From Sphingomonas insulae (GTDB lineage: Bacteria > Pseudomonadota > Alphaproteobacteria > Sphingomonadales > Sphingomonadaceae): a stretch of DNA of 64,000 nucleotides. Position 1 is the stretch's first letter, and each line of letters begins with the position of its first letter. This document shows, piece after piece, positions 40,207-49,455 of this stretch. The DNA is taken from contig NZ_CP048422.1 in assembly GCF_010450875.1 (NCBI RefSeq), positions 2,763,001 through 2,827,000 of the forward strand, written 5' to 3'. A model generated the notes under the pieces. That model searched no databases. It was not told where the DNA came from and saw only the letters and a list, made by a program, of their open reading frames with translations. Position numbers and translations under genes: made by a program.

Positions 40207-41019
40207 TTAGCGCAAGGCCCCCGCCACCAGCTTGTGCAGCTTGACGTGCAGGCCGTCGTTGGCGGCAAGGAATTCATTGCGCTCCATCGCGCGGTCGGCG
40301 CCGCGGAAGTCGGTGACATAGCCGCCAGCCTCCTTGACGAGTAGCATGCCCGCCGCGACGTCCCACGGCTTCAGGCCGGATTCCCAATAGCCGTCGAACC
40401 GACCGGCAGCGACCCAAGCCAGGTCCAGCGATGCGGCGCCAAAACGGCGGATACCGGCGACCTCGGGGGCGATCGCACCGAAGATGCGGCTCCATTGGAC
40501 GAAATCGCCGTGGCCCAGGAACGGGATGCCCGTCGCGATCAGCGCTTCCGACAAATCGCGACGTCCCGAAACGCGCAGGCGCTGGTCGGTGAGCCAAGCG
40601 CCGCGGCCCTTTTCTGCCCAGAAGCTTTCGTCGGTCAGCGGCTGGTAGACGAGCGCGGTCGTGATCTCGCGCTTCCCGGCCGCGGTCTGTTCCTCGACCG
40701 CGATCGAGATGGCGAAATGCGGAATGCCGTGCAGGAAGTTGGACGTGCCATCCAGCGGATCGATGATGAAGCGCGGCTTGTCGGGATCGCCGGCAACCTC
40801 GCCGCCCTCTTCCAACAGGAAGCCCCAGTCGGGCCGGGCGCGGCTCAGTTCCTCGTAGAGCGTCTGTTCGGCGCGCTTGTCGGCGATCGACACGAAATCG
40901 GCCGGCCCCTTGCGGCTGACCTGGAGGTTCTGGACCTCGTTGAAATCGCGGCGCAGTGCCGTGCCGGCCTTGCGCGCGGCGCGTTCGATGACGGTGAAGA
41001 GGCCGGAATGGCTGGGCAT
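40207..41019 (-). CDS. Inositol monophosphatase family protein (SuhB-like)
   Basis: A Mg-dependent phosphatase of the inositol monophosphatase/SuhB family, acting on inositol phosphates or a related sugar phosphate. The 270-residue product has the metal-binding EEGGEV, IDPLDGTSNFLHGIP (motif A) and KPWDVAAGMLLVKEAGG (motif B). ATG 41019 (MPSHSGLFTVIERAARKAG) is the usual family start; an in-frame extension upstream is repetitive DNA. It is downstream of efp across a repeat element and is probably transcribed independently of nuoA. Confidence 0.93.
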   Translation of the reverse strand: MPSHSGLFTVIERAARKAGTALRRDFNEVQNLQVSRKGPADFVSIADKRAEQTLYEELSRARPDWGFLLEEGGEVAGDPDKPRFIIDPLDGTSNFLHGIPHFAISIAVEEQTAAGKREITTALVYQPLTDESFWAEKGRGAWLTDQRLRVSGRRDLSEALIATGIPFLGHGDFVQWSRIFGAIAPEVAGIRRFGAASLDLAWVAAGRFDGYWESGLKPWDVAAGMLLVKEAGGYVTDFRGADRAMERNEFLAANDGLHVKLHKLVAGALR

Positions 41020-41035
41020 TGTGAGGTTCTCTATG

Positions 41036-41159
41036 CCCCTCTCCGGGCGGGAGAGGGAGGGGCCCGCCGCCATCAGGCGGTGGGAGGGTGAGGTGGGGTG
41101 AAGGCCCTGCCCTCATCCCACCTTGCTGCGCTCGGCCGCCCTCTCCCACCGGGAGAGGG
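41036..41159. repeat. Paired hairpin repeat between efp and the phosphatase gene
   Basis: Two perfect hairpins built from the same GGGAGAGGG unit flank a GTGAGG/CCTCAT-rich centre. The first pairs CCCTCTCC (41037-41044) with GGAGAGGG (41050-41057). The second pairs CCCTCTCCC (41139-41147) with GGGAGAGGG (41151-41159) over an ACC loop. The layout, two REP-like stems in one intergenic space, is that of a dispersed palindromic element; the second stem could also end the efp transcript. Confidence 0.75.
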
Positions 41160-41167
41160 ATAGGCGG

Positions 41168-41731
41168 TCAATCCGCGCGGCGAACGTAGGTCTGTTCGTA
41201 GACGTCGACGACGATCTTCGTCCCCGCACCGATGTGCGGCGGGACCATGACGCGGACGCCGTTGTCGAGGATCGCGGGCTTGTAGCTGGACGAGGCGGTC
41301 TGCCCCTTCACCACCGCGTCGGCCTCGACGATCATCGCCTCGATCGTGCTTGGCAGCTCGACCGAAATCGGCTTTTCGTCATACAGTTCGAGCACGACGT
41401 CCATACCATCCTGCAGGAACGCCGCGGCATCGCCGAGGATACCTGCGTCGAGCGTGATCTGTTCGTAATTGTCCTTGTCCATGAACGTCAGCGCATCGCC
41501 GTCGCGGAACAGGAACTGGAAATCCTTGGTATCGAGGCGGACGCGCTCGACGCTTTCGGCGGAGCGGAAGCGGACGTTGTTCTTGCGACCGTCGATCAGG
41601 TTCTTCAGCTCGACCTGCATGTACGCGCCGCCCTTGCCGGGCTGCGTGTGCTGAATCTTGACGGCGCGCCAGATGCCGCCCTCATATTCGATGATGTTGC
41701 CGGGACGGATGTCCACGCCGCTGATCTTCAT
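41168..41731 (-). CDS. efp: Elongation factor P
   Basis: EF-P rescues ribosomes stalled at polyproline. The 187-residue three-barrel protein has the N-terminal KOW-like domain with Lys33 at the tip ([12 protein letters not shown]), the site that is modified in many bacteria, then the OB domains with [21 protein letters not shown] at the end. Lys at the tip is the lysyl type, for which EpmA would be expected elsewhere. The ATG is at 41731. Confidence 0.96.
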   Translation of the reverse strand: MKISGVDIRPGNIIEYEGGIWRAVKIQHTQPGKGGAYMQVELKNLIDGRKNNVRFRSAESVERVRLDTKDFQFLFRDGDALTFMDKDNYEQITLDAGILGDAAAFLQDGMDVVLELYDEKPISVELPSTIEAMIVEADAVVKGQTASSSYKPAILDNGVRVMVPPHIGAGTKIVVDVYEQTYVRRAD

Positions 41732-41795
41732 GGTCTGAACCTGCTGGAAAGAGCGATTGCGGCACGCGGAGTACGCGCGCCATGGTGCGGCGGCT

Positions 41796-42392
41796 TTACC
41801 GCGTGGGGGCCGCGGCGGCAAGCATCGGGTATGGATTGACGTCCTCGCCCTGATACCAGCGCTGGTCCGGCTGCATGCGCTGCATGCCGAAATGAAGGTG
41901 ATAATTGCCCTCCCCGGCGTCACCGGTGTCGCCGACATAGGCGATTGATTGACCGGCGCGGACCGCCTGCCCCTCCGCCAGTCCTGGTGTGTACCCCGCC
42001 AGATGAGCATAATAATAAATCCAGCGGCGGTCGGGCGAGCGGATGTAGACGGTGATGCCACCCAGGCCGGATCGGAACAGCTTTTCCACGCGCCCCGCAG
42101 CCGCTGCGACGACGGCGGTGCCGCCGGGAGCGGGAATGTCGGTGCCGTGATGCCCGCGCGATCCGCCGCCGCGCGGGTCGTTCCAGCTATCCGCGATCGC
42201 GGATGGTCTCACTCCTGCGACCGGTACGACCAGCTGTCCGGGTCGCTCCGGTGCCGGCTCTGCATCCGGCGCGCTGGCCGCGACGGCGACGCGCGAGGTG
42301 CGTCGTTCGGTGCTGCCGAAGCTCGTCATTGACAGAAAGGCACCGGCCACGACCACGACAACCGCCAGGATGATCCAGCCGAGACGGCTCAT
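41796..42392 (-). CDS. M23-family (LytM) metallopeptidase, membrane-anchored
   Basis: A 198-residue protein with an uncleaved-looking N-terminal helix (residues 5-22, [18 protein letters not shown]), a short Pro/Ala linker, and an M23 domain. Zinc-site motifs are the first His/Asp pair in [13 protein letters not shown] and HxH in NYHLHFGMQ, with the conserved YYYAHLAGY between them, so it looks catalytically competent. It would trim peptidoglycan cross-links in the periplasm. It is followed on the same strand by an L,D-transpeptidase gene's neighbour region. Confidence 0.9.
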   Translation of the reverse strand: MSRLGWIILAVVVVVAGAFLSMTSFGSTERRTSRVAVAASAPDAEPAPERPGQLVVPVAGVRPSAIADSWNDPRGGGSRGHHGTDIPAPGGTAVVAAAAGRVEKLFRSGLGGITVYIRSPDRRWIYYYAHLAGYTPGLAEGQAVRAGQSIAYVGDTGDAGEGNYHLHFGMQRMQPDQRWYQGEDVNPYPMLAAAAPTR

Positions 42393-42465
42393 CGCTTCGA
42401 CTCCGCGACCTCGATCTTCGGCATCGGCCGCGCAGAGCGGAGGGCTGTGAGATGCGTCGCGCCGA

Positions 42466-43458
42466 TCACGCCTTGAACACGGCCTTCGTGCCCGGCTTCA
42501 CCATCTGCGCCAACCGGGCCGCATCCCAATTGGTCAGGCGGATGCACCCATGACTTTCGGTGCGGCCGATCAGTTCCGGATGCGGGGTGCCGTGGATGCC
42601 GTAATGCTCCTTGGACAGGTCCAGCCAGACCACGCCGACCGGGCCGTTCGGCCCCGGCGGCAGCATCTCCTTCTCATCGCCCTTCTTCGCATCCCAGAAC
42701 AGCGCCGGATTATAGTGGAATTTGGGATTGTAGTCGGCACCGTAGATCTTCCACGTGCCCAGCGGCAGCGGGTCGTGCGACGATCCCATCGTCGCGCTGA
42801 ACTGCGCGATCAACCGGTCATTCTTGTCCAGGACGCGGAGGACGCTGTCGGACTTGTCGACGACGATATGATCGGCGACCGGCTGGTTCGCATCGACGTT
42901 CAGCATGTTCAGCGTCTGCCGCCAGTGATCGGGTAGCTTGGGATCATAATCGCGCGACGCGGGCAGCGCGTTGGGGACGACGATGGTGTTGCCAACCTTC
43001 AATCGCGTCGTCGGCGAATTCAGCGCGATCAGCACGGCGGGCTGGGTGTGGAACATCTCCGCCAGCTTCTCCATCGGCGTCGCATAGCCGATCGTGGGCA
43101 ACTTGGCCTGTTCGCCGTAATCCTTGGGCAACGGGTTGAAATAGGGTCCGGCAAGCGCCTCTCGCGTCAGGGTGAAGCGGGCGGTCGGGCGTTTGGCGCG
43201 ATAGGGGTAGAGCGCGCGGAGCGTCGCCGCGTCGGGCTTGCCGGTAATCGCCAGGCCCTTGGCTTCCTGGAAACCCTTCAGCGCGGCGGTGAGCGATTGG
43301 CCGCCCTTGCCGTCGAGCACGCCGGGTCCGAACCCGAGCGAATCGAGGATGACCTGCACATGCAGGATATTGCGATCGATCGGCTGCGGTGCCTGTGCAC
43401 TGGCCGGCACGACGAGCGCGGCGCTCGCGAGGAATGCCGTTGCGAAGAGCGCTTTCAT
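42466..43458 (-). CDS. L,D-transpeptidase (YkuD) with peptidoglycan-binding domain
   Basis: A 330-residue secreted protein: signal peptide 1-22 (ending VPASAQA), a PG_binding_1 domain at about 30-85 (VQVILDSLGFGPGVLDGKGG), a LysM-like stretch (AEMFHTQPAVLIALN), and a YkuD catalytic domain. The active-site motif is HGTPHPELIGRTESHGCIRL, with nucleophile Cys305. It forms 3-3 peptidoglycan cross-links or attaches proteins to the wall. The gene stands 73 bases before the M23 peptidase gene on the same strand, so the two wall enzymes may be co-expressed. Confidence 0.93.
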   Translation of the reverse strand: MKALFATAFLASAALVVPASAQAPQPIDRNILHVQVILDSLGFGPGVLDGKGGQSLTAALKGFQEAKGLAITGKPDAATLRALYPYRAKRPTARFTLTREALAGPYFNPLPKDYGEQAKLPTIGYATPMEKLAEMFHTQPAVLIALNSPTTRLKVGNTIVVPNALPASRDYDPKLPDHWRQTLNMLNVDANQPVADHIVVDKSDSVLRVLDKNDRLIAQFSATMGSSHDPLPLGTWKIYGADYNPKFHYNPALFWDAKKGDEKEMLPPGPNGPVGVVWLDLSKEHYGIHGTPHPELIGRTESHGCIRLTNWDAARLAQMVKPGTKAVFKA

Positions 43459-43543
43459 CTGCCGTATCCCTTTACCGTTACGCTTGCGCAGTGAACGGTT
43501 CGGGACGCGTTGGGTTGCCGCGCATCTTGGTGCAGGCGCTATC

Positions 43544-44227
43544 TCAGCGCTTCAGCACCTCGGTAAAGGCTTGAATCGCCGCGGCTTCACCGCCGCCCCA
43601 GACGGCGCCTGACACCGCGAGAAAGTCCGCACCCGCGGCGACCAGCGGCGGCGCATTGGCCGGTGTGATGCCGCCGATCGCGACACTTGGGATCTCGAAC
43701 ATCGTCGCCCACCACGACAGGATCGACGGATCGGGCTGATGCTCGACCGTCTTGGTCGTGGTGGGATAGAAGGCACCGAAGGCAACGTAATCGGCGCTGC
43801 CCTCGCCCGCTTCCATCGCCAGATGGCGGCTGTCGTGACAGGTCACGCCGATCTGCGCAGTCGGCCCGAGCGCGTCGCGCGCCTCCCGCGGATCGCCGTC
43901 GCCTTGGCCGAGATGGACGCCGTCCGCCCCCAGCCGCTTCGCGAGCGCGATGCTGTCGTTGACGATGAAGGCGACTTCGCGATCCGCGCACAGCCGCTGC
44001 AACGGCTCGGCGAGCTTGGCGGCGACGTGCTGGTCGACATCCTTTATCCGCATCTGGAATGCGGCGACCGGCCCGGCGTCGAGCGCGCGCGCCAACCGGT
44101 CGGGAAAGCCGCCGGTCACGTCGAGCGGCGAGATCAGATAGAGCTGGCAGGGCGGCCGGCGGTCGTCGCGGCGGAAGTGCGCCGCGAAATCGGGATCGAG
44201 GGGGCCAAGCGGATCGTCTTCGGTCAT
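43544..44227 (-). CDS. thiE: Thiamine phosphate synthase
   Basis: ThiE joins HMP-pyrophosphate and thiazole phosphate to give thiamine monophosphate. The 227-residue TIM barrel has QMRIKDVDQH, FIVNDSIALAKRLGADGVHLGQGD, GVTCHDSRHLAMEAGEGSAD, VAFGAFYPTTTK and AIGGITPANA. It is slightly longer than average, with a polar N-terminal leader. The start is ATG 44227. It follows the aldolase gene by about 60 bases with a hairpin between them. In place of the usual GSxxxS-like end it has WGGGEAAAIQAF. Confidence 0.9.
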   Translation of the reverse strand: MTEDDPLGPLDPDFAAHFRRDDRRPPCQLYLISPLDVTGGFPDRLARALDAGPVAAFQMRIKDVDQHVAAKLAEPLQRLCADREVAFIVNDSIALAKRLGADGVHLGQGDGDPREARDALGPTAQIGVTCHDSRHLAMEAGEGSADYVAFGAFYPTTTKTVEHQPDPSILSWWATMFEIPSVAIGGITPANAPPLVAAGADFLAVSGAVWGGGEAAAIQAFTEVLKR

Positions 44228-44247
44228 GCCAGCGCCCCTACATGGAA

Positions 44248-44275
44248 CACCGCCCCGGCGAAAGCCGGAGCGGTG
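44248..44275 (-). terminator. GAAA-capped stem-loop between the aldolase gene and thiE
   Basis: CACCGC-C-CCGGC, loop GAAA, GCCGG-A-GCGGTG: an 11-pair stem with one mismatch in the middle and a GNRA tetraloop. It lies between fba and thiE on the minus strand. There is no T-run, so it may attenuate or protect RNA ends rather than end transcription fully. Confidence 0.5.
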
Positions 44276-44288
44276 CGGGTCGGATGCG

Positions 44289-45212
44289 TCAGGCTGCCTC
44301 GCCCTTGTAGATCGCGATGATCTTGGCCAGCATCTCGAGCGCATCCTCGCGGCTGCGCTGGAAGGTATTGCGGCCGATGATCGAACCGTTGCCGCCGCCC
44401 GCCAGAATGTCGCGCGCGTCCTGGTACACCGCGTCGCTGCCCTTGGCCGCGCCGCCTGAGAAGACGACGATCCGGCGGCCGGCGAAGCTCGACTGGACGA
44501 CGTGGCGGACGCGATCCGCCTGGTTCGACCAGTCGGTGCCCTCATACGCCTTCTTGGCATCCGCCTGCTCGATATGCGCGATCGGCAGCTTCACCTTGAT
44601 GATATGCGCCCCGAGCAGCGCCGCCATGTGCGCGGCATAGGCGCCGACGTCGAGCGCCAACTCGCCATCCTTCGACAGCTTGCCGCCACGCGGATAGCTC
44701 CAGATGACGGTGGCGATACCGACCGACTTCGCCTCTTCGGACAGCTCGCGGATTTCTTCCATCTGTTCGAAAATGCCGTCCGACCCCGGATAGATGGTGA
44801 AGCCGATCGCGGCACAACCGAGGCGCAGCGCATCGCCGACGCTGGCGGTCACCGCCTGATCAATGCTCGTCGCCCAGCTGTTCGAGCTGTTGACCTTGAG
44901 GATCGTCGGGATTTGACCGGCGAAGGTATCCGCGCCCGCTTCGAGCGGTCCCAGGGGAGCGGCATAGGCGCTGAGCCCGGCATCGATCGCGATCTGATAG
45001 TGGTAGTGCGGATCATAGGCGGGCGGGTTGATCGCGAAGCTGCGCGCCGGCCCGTGCTCGAAGCCCTGGTCGACCGGCAGGATGACGAGCTTGCCGGTGC
45101 CGCCAAGCTTGCCCTGCATCAGGATACGGGCAAGGTTCGCCTTCACCGCGGGGCTGGTGGCTTCGTATTTGTCGAGGATCGCTTTGACGGCGGGGGTGGT
45201 GGTGGTGGTCAT
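44289..45212 (-). CDS. Fructose-bisphosphate aldolase, class I (DhnA/FbaB type)
   Basis: This enzyme reversibly splits fructose-1,6-bisphosphate in glycolysis through a Schiff base and needs no metal. The 307-residue protein shows LVILPVDQGFEHGPARSFAI, GFTIYPGSDGIFEQMEEI, ATVIWSYPRGG, the active-site Lys region HIIKVKLPIAH, and RIVVFSGGAAKGSD with GNGSIIGRNTFQR for phosphate binding. The ATG is at 45212. It lies 25 bases after the MazF-like gene and upstream of thiE, all on one strand. Confidence 0.93.
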   Translation of the reverse strand: MTTTTTPAVKAILDKYEATSPAVKANLARILMQGKLGGTGKLVILPVDQGFEHGPARSFAINPPAYDPHYHYQIAIDAGLSAYAAPLGPLEAGADTFAGQIPTILKVNSSNSWATSIDQAVTASVGDALRLGCAAIGFTIYPGSDGIFEQMEEIRELSEEAKSVGIATVIWSYPRGGKLSKDGELALDVGAYAAHMAALLGAHIIKVKLPIAHIEQADAKKAYEGTDWSNQADRVRHVVQSSFAGRRIVVFSGGAAKGSDAVYQDARDILAGGGNGSIIGRNTFQRSREDALEMLAKIIAIYKGEAA

Positions 45213-45237
45213 CGTTCGGCTCCTTGGGGAATATCGG

Positions 45238-45558
45238 TCAGAGCATCAGCCAGCGCCGCAGCGCCTGGTCGATCTGCTCCATGCGGGTGGGGCTGGCGTG
45301 GCCGATCACCGCGGTGATGCGGGTGCGGGCAACGCTGGTGATCCGGTCGACCTGCACCTCGCATTCGGCAGTCAGGCCATTGTGTTCGCGCGGCGACATG
45401 GCGACGCGAAACAGCGCCTCGCCGCCCATCACGCTGGTCAGCGGGCAGATGGTGATCGTCGCGTGGGTGTCGTTGAACAGGTCGGACTGCACAACGACGC
45501 AGGGGCGCGCCGGCGCGCCGTCGGGGCCGTCCACCAATACGATGCCGCCATGCTTCAC
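45238..45558 (-). CDS. MazF/PemK-type toxin (endoribonuclease)
   Basis: A ~106-residue MazF-fold toxin expected to cut mRNA. It has the first-strand [25 protein letters not shown] (conserved Arg and the Q/SND-like stretch) and ICPLTS with the conserved Thr, then [16 protein letters not shown] 45558 overlaps the antitoxin stop (GTGA); GTG 45564 is an alternative two codons longer. It sits between an antitoxin-like gene and the class I aldolase gene. Confidence 0.85.
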   Translation of the reverse strand: MKHGGIVLVDGPDGAPARPCVVVQSDLFNDTHATITICPLTSVMGGEALFRVAMSPREHNGLTAECEVQVDRITSVARTRITAVIGHASPTRMEQIDQALRRWLML

Positions 45559-45779
45559 TTCCACGCGGCGGCATCCTGCCAAAAGGCGGCATCGGTGGCG
45601 GCGTCGCGGCCCGAGGCGCGGGTCGACTGACGACGCGCCTCGCGGCGATATGCCTCGTCATGCAAGTCGACATAGCGGCGAACGGCCTCTCGCGCGATGT
45701 CGCTCTTGCTGCGACCCTGGGTGCGCGCGACGGCGGCGAGCCGCTCTTCCAATTCGCTGTCGAGTCGCACTCCGAGCAT
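45555..45779 (-). CDS. Ribbon-helix-helix antitoxin of the MazF-type pair
   Basis: A 74-residue protein. [20 protein letters not shown] with [17 protein letters not shown] is a ribbon-helix-helix (CopG/MetJ) DNA-binding unit that would autoregulate the operon. The charged tail ([20 protein letters not shown]...AAAWK) is the likely toxin-neutralising part. Its TGA overlaps the toxin GTG. The ATG is at 45779. GAGC and TTTAACGCGTTTAAC direct repeats just upstream (about 45790-45805) could be its operator. Confidence 0.85.
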   Translation of the reverse strand: MLGVRLDSELEERLAAVARTQGRSKSDIAREAVRRYVDLHDEAYRREARRQSTRASGRDAATDAAFWQDAAAWK

Positions 45780-45896
45780 GCCGGCTCCTGTTTAACGCGT
45801 TTAACATACGAGCGCGGCCGCGCCGGATCAACCGCTTACGTGCGTGGATTGACGCGGACGCTACGACGCGGTTTTCTGCTGCCGGGGGAGACCATC

Positions 45897-46400
45897 ATGC
45901 ATCTGTTCCGTGTCGCCATCGCCGCAGCCCTGATCGCGACCTCGGCCGCTGCGCCGCCGCCGGCCGAGAGCGGGCTGGTCGGCAAGCCCGCGCCCGATTT
46001 CGAGCTGGCGCTGGCGGATGGCGGCAAGGTCAAGCTATCGGAGCTACGTGGGCAGGTCGTCGTGCTCAATTTCTGGGCGACGTGGTGCGGGCCATGCCGG
46101 CAGGAGCTGCCGCTGCTCGACAATTATTATCGGATGACCCAGAAACATGGGCTGCGCGTGTTCGCGATCGCGACCGAGGATTCGGTGCCGGCCTATCGGA
46201 TGAAGCCGCTGTTCGCAGCGCTGGCGATCACGCCCGCCAGGCGGATCCGTGGCAAATATCCGCTGATCGGCAATGCCGTGCCGACCAACTATATCATCGA
46301 TCGCGCCGGCGTCGTCCGTTACGCCAAAGCGGCGGCGCTGGGGCTGGACGATCTTAACGCCAATCTGGTGCCGCTGCTGCGCGAAGCGGCACCGTCCTGA
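45897..46400 (+). CDS. TlpA-like periplasmic thioredoxin (disulfide reductase)
   Basis: A 167-residue secreted thioredoxin-fold protein: signal peptide 1-~19 ([19 protein letters not shown]), then [20 protein letters not shown] and the redox motif WCGPC (Cys64, Cys67), with cis-Pro in [10 protein letters not shown]. It probably reduces disulfides for cytochrome c maturation or a related periplasmic task. ATG 45897 follows GGGGGAG. It converges on pgk with 4 bases between the stops. Confidence 0.9.
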   Translation: MHLFRVAIAAALIATSAAAPPPAESGLVGKPAPDFELALADGGKVKLSELRGQVVVLNFWATWCGPCRQELPLLDNYYRMTQKHGLRVFAIATEDSVPAYRMKPLFAALAITPARRIRGKYPLIGNAVPTNYIIDRAGVVRYAKAAALGLDDLNANLVPLLREAAPS

Positions 46401-46404
46401 GCCA

Positions 46405-47595
46405 TCACCCCATCAGCGCCGCGACGCCGGGCAGGTCCTTGCCCTCCATCCATTCCAGGAAGGCGCCGCCCGCGGTCGAGACGAAGGTGAAACGGTCGGC
46501 GACGCCAGCCTGGTTGAGCGCGGCGACGGTATCGCCGCCACCCGCGACCGAGACGAGCGATCCATCCTGCGTCAGCGCAGCGGCCGTCCGCGCGAGGCTG
46601 ACGGTGGCGACGTCGAACGGCGGTGTTTCGAATGCGCCCATCGGGCCATTCCACACGAGGGTGCGGCAGTTCTTCAACACGTCGCCCAGCGCCTCCACCG
46701 CACTCGGACCGACGTCCAAGATCATCTCGTCCGCGGCGACTTCGTGGACGTTGACGGTGCGCACCGGCGGATTGGCGCGGAATTCCTTCGCCACCACGAC
46801 GTCATAGGGCAGATGGACCGTGCAATTCGCCTTGTCCGCCGCTTCCAGGATCGCGTCCGCCGTGTCGGTCAGGTCGTGTTCACACAGCGACTTGCCGACG
46901 TTCACCCCACGCGCGGCGAGGAAGGTGTTGGCCATGCCGCCGCCGATGATCAGGTGATCGACGCGGGTGACGAGATGCTTGAGCACGTCGAGCTTGGTCG
47001 ACACCTTGGCGCCGCCGACGACCGCGGCGACAGGATGCTCGGGCTGGCCCAGCGCCTTCTCCAGCGCGTCGAGTTCGGCTTCCATCGCCCGCCCGGCATA
47101 GGCCGGCAACGCCCTGGCCAGCCCCTCGGTAGAGGCGTGGGCGCGGTGCGCGGCAGAGAAGGCATCGTTGACGTACAAGTCGCCCAATTTGGCAAAACGA
47201 TCAACGACTTGCGGATCGTTCTTTTCCTCGCCGCCAAAGAAGCGGGTGTTTTCCAATATGGCGATGTCGCCGGGCTGCATCGTCCCGACGGCGGCCTCGT
47301 CGCCCTCCCAGTCGATGTAGCGGACCTCGCGACCCAGCACGTGGCTGTACGGCCTCGTCAGCATCGCCAGTGACATATCGGGGTTCGGTACCCCCTTCGG
47401 GCGACCGAAATGCGCCAGGATAAGGACGATCGCGCCGCGATCGGCGAGCTCGGTGACCGTCGGCAGCGTCGCGCGCAGACGGGTGTCGTCGGTGACCGCG
47501 CCATCGGCCATCGGCACGTTGAGGTCTTCGCGGACCAGCACGCGCTTGCCGCTGATCTCACCCATATCGTCGAGCGTCTTGAAGGGCTTGGCCAC
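46405..47595 (-). CDS. pgk: Phosphoglycerate kinase
   Basis: Pgk makes ATP from 1,3-bisphosphoglycerate in glycolysis. The 396-residue product has [59 protein letters not shown] and [16 protein letters not shown] 47595 is preferred over ATG 47610 because AGGAAG lies about 8 bases before it and it begins one base after the MOSC gene stop; the protein then starts [10 protein letters not shown], as in relatives. Confidence 0.96.
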   Translation of the reverse strand: MAKPFKTLDDMGEISGKRVLVREDLNVPMADGAVTDDTRLRATLPTVTELADRGAIVLILAHFGRPKGVPNPDMSLAMLTRPYSHVLGREVRYIDWEGDEAAVGTMQPGDIAILENTRFFGGEEKNDPQVVDRFAKLGDLYVNDAFSAAHRAHASTEGLARALPAYAGRAMEAELDALEKALGQPEHPVAAVVGGAKVSTKLDVLKHLVTRVDHLIIGGGMANTFLAARGVNVGKSLCEHDLTDTADAILEAADKANCTVHLPYDVVVAKEFRANPPVRTVNVHEVAADEMILDVGPSAVEALGDVLKNCRTLVWNGPMGAFETPPFDVATVSLARTAAALTQDGSLVSVAGGGDTVAALNQAGVADRFTFVSTAGGAFLEWMEGKDLPGVAALMG

Positions 47596-47596
47596 G

Positions 47597-48073
47597 TCAT
47601 CTTCCTTCATGTGTGAAGTATCCGGTACGGATGGTCACCGTATCGCCCACGGCGATACGACCGGGAACCCTCACGCGCGTACACGCTCCGCCGCGCCAGT
47701 CGGGTGTCAACGCCGCCTTCAGCCCGGCAGCGACCGTCTCCATGCGGCTGCACGGATCGCATTCGACGGTGACCTCGAATTCCGCATCGCCGATCGCGAT
47801 GCGCGTGCCGGGCAGCTGCGGAATATCGATGCCGTCGAGCAGCAGGTTGACGCGGCGTTCCTGCCAGGGGATCGCATGACCCAGTTCGGCCATCGCCGCG
47901 TCCCAGTCGACCCGCTCCATCATCGTCACCTGTCGCTTGCCGCGACCGCCGGGTTTCACCGCGCCGCGGAAGTCGCCGTGCAATCCGCCGTCCAGCGTCA
48001 CGTCGACCGCCGCGAGCAATTCCATCGGCGCCTTTGAAAAGGCATGCCGGGCGATGCCGACCAGCACGCCCAT
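47597..48073 (-). CDS. MOSC-domain protein
   Basis: A 158-residue stand-alone MOSC-type protein: [23 protein letters not shown] near the N-terminus, then the [15 protein letters not shown] segment with the conserved Cys and C-terminal [20 protein letters not shown] domains handle sulfur from molybdenum cofactor or act in N-hydroxylated-compound reduction; the substrate here is unknown. It lies 4 bases after gap and 1 base before the pgk start, so it is in the gap-pgk operon. Confidence 0.88.
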   Translation of the reverse strand: MGVLVGIARHAFSKAPMELLAAVDVTLDGGLHGDFRGAVKPGGRGKRQVTMMERVDWDAAMAELGHAIPWQERRVNLLLDGIDIPQLPGTRIAIGDAEFEVTVECDPCSRMETVAAGLKAALTPDWRGGACTRVRVPGRIAVGDTVTIRTGYFTHEGR

Positions 48074-48077
48074 CCGC

Positions 48078-49088
48078 TTAAAGGAAGCTCGCCATCACGG
48101 TCGCGGTGTCGACCATGCGGTTCGAGAAGCCCCATTCGTTGTCGTACCAGCTGACGACCCGCACCAGCTTGCCGTCGAGCACCGCCGTTTCCAGGCTGTC
48201 CACGGTCGAGGATTGCGGCGAATGCATCAGGTCGATCGATACGAGCGGTTCGTCCGAATAGACCAGCACGCCCTTCAGCGGGCCGTCTTCCGATGCGGCC
48301 TTGAGGATCGCGTTCACCTCGTCGCGGGTCGTGTCGCGCTTCGGCGTGAAGGTCAGGTCGATCAGGCTGACGTCCGGCACCGGCACGCGGATCGCCGACC
48401 CGTCCAGCTTGCCCTTCAGTTCGGGCAGCACCTCGCCGACCGCGCGCGCGGCACCGGTCGTGGTGGGGATCATCGACATCGCGGCGGCACGGGCGCGGCG
48501 CAGGTCCGGGTGGATCTGATCGAGGATCTTCTGATCGTTGGTATAGGCGTGGACGGTCGTCATCAGGCCGCGTTCGATGCCGATCGCATCGTTCAGCACC
48601 TTGGCGACCGGCGCCAGGCAGTTGGTGGTGCACGACGCGTTCGACACGATCGTGTGGTCGGCGGTCAGCTTGTCATGATTGACGCCATAGACCACGGTCA
48701 GGTCGACGCCCTTGCCGGGAGCCGAGATGAGCACCTTCTTCGCACCCGCGTCGATATGCTTCTGGCAGGCGACATTGTCGGTGAAGAAGCCAGTGCATTC
48801 CAGCACCAGGTCGACGCCGAGTTCCTTGTGCGGCAGGTTGGCGGGATCGCGTTCGGCGGTGACGCGGATGCGCTTGCCGTCGATGACCAGATCGTTGCCC
48901 TCGGCGACGACGGTACCGGGATATTTGCCGTGGACGCTGTCGCGGCTGAACAGCCAGGCGTTCGATTTGGCATCGGCCAGGTCGTTGATCGCGACGAGTT
49001 CGAGATCGCCGGAACCCCGCTCGATGATCGCGCGCGCCACGAGGCGCCCAATGCGTCCGAAGCCGTTGATCGCAACCTTCACCGTCAT
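48078..49088 (-). CDS. gap: Glyceraldehyde-3-phosphate dehydrogenase
   Basis: Gap oxidises glyceraldehyde-3-phosphate to 1,3-bisphosphoglycerate. The 336-residue product has the NAD fold start [18 protein letters not shown], the catalytic Cys153 in [19 protein letters not shown], and [12 protein letters not shown] near the end. Asp/Asn pattern NDLAD after the second strand fits NAD use. ATG 49088 follows GGAGAG. It is first in gap-MOSC-pgk. Confidence 0.97.
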   Translation of the reverse strand: MTVKVAINGFGRIGRLVARAIIERGSGDLELVAINDLADAKSNAWLFSRDSVHGKYPGTVVAEGNDLVIDGKRIRVTAERDPANLPHKELGVDLVLECTGFFTDNVACQKHIDAGAKKVLISAPGKGVDLTVVYGVNHDKLTADHTIVSNASCTTNCLAPVAKVLNDAIGIERGLMTTVHAYTNDQKILDQIHPDLRRARAAAMSMIPTTTGAARAVGEVLPELKGKLDGSAIRVPVPDVSLIDLTFTPKRDTTRDEVNAILKAASEDGPLKGVLVYSDEPLVSIDLMHSPQSSTVDSLETAVLDGKLVRVVSWYDNEWGFSNRMVDTATVMASFL

Positions 49089-49272
49089 TGGTCTCTCCTC
49101 GCGTGGGTCAGCGTGCGCGACGGATTGGGGCCGCGCCGGGCGGGCAAGCCTTTGCGAGGGGGGACCCGTTCTGTCAACCGCGGCCTTCAATTGTTGGCTT
49201 CCCGCGCCGAGACGATGGCGGCATCCGGTTTGCCGTCTTGCCGGTCACCGACCGCGGGCCTACGTCGTTGAC

Positions 49273-49455
49273 ATGGTTGACACCCCCAACGCCGTCGAAC
49301 GGATCGACGCTGCGATCGCCCGCATCGAAACCGCGATCGACGCCCGCGCCAGGGCGGGTGATGCGCTGGCCCGACGTCACGCGGCGCTGAAGGCGCGCAT
49401 GGCGGAAGCGGTCAGCGCGCTCGACGACGTCATCGCCCGCGGCACGGCGTCCTGA
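49273..49455 (+). CDS. 60-residue coiled-coil protein upstream of zapA
   Basis: MVDTPNAVERIDAAIARIET, then a continuous Ala/Arg/Leu helix with a heptad pattern to ALDDVIARGTAS. It is almost entirely predicted helix without aromatic residues. The TGA shares a base with the zapA ATG, so the two are coupled. Because it is a short coiled coil next to zapA, a ZapB-like or ZapA-partner role is tempting, but this is inference; it shows no recognisable ZapB signature. Confidence 0.75.
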   Translation: MVDTPNAVERIDAAIARIETAIDARARAGDALARRHAALKARMAEAVSALDDVIARGTAS

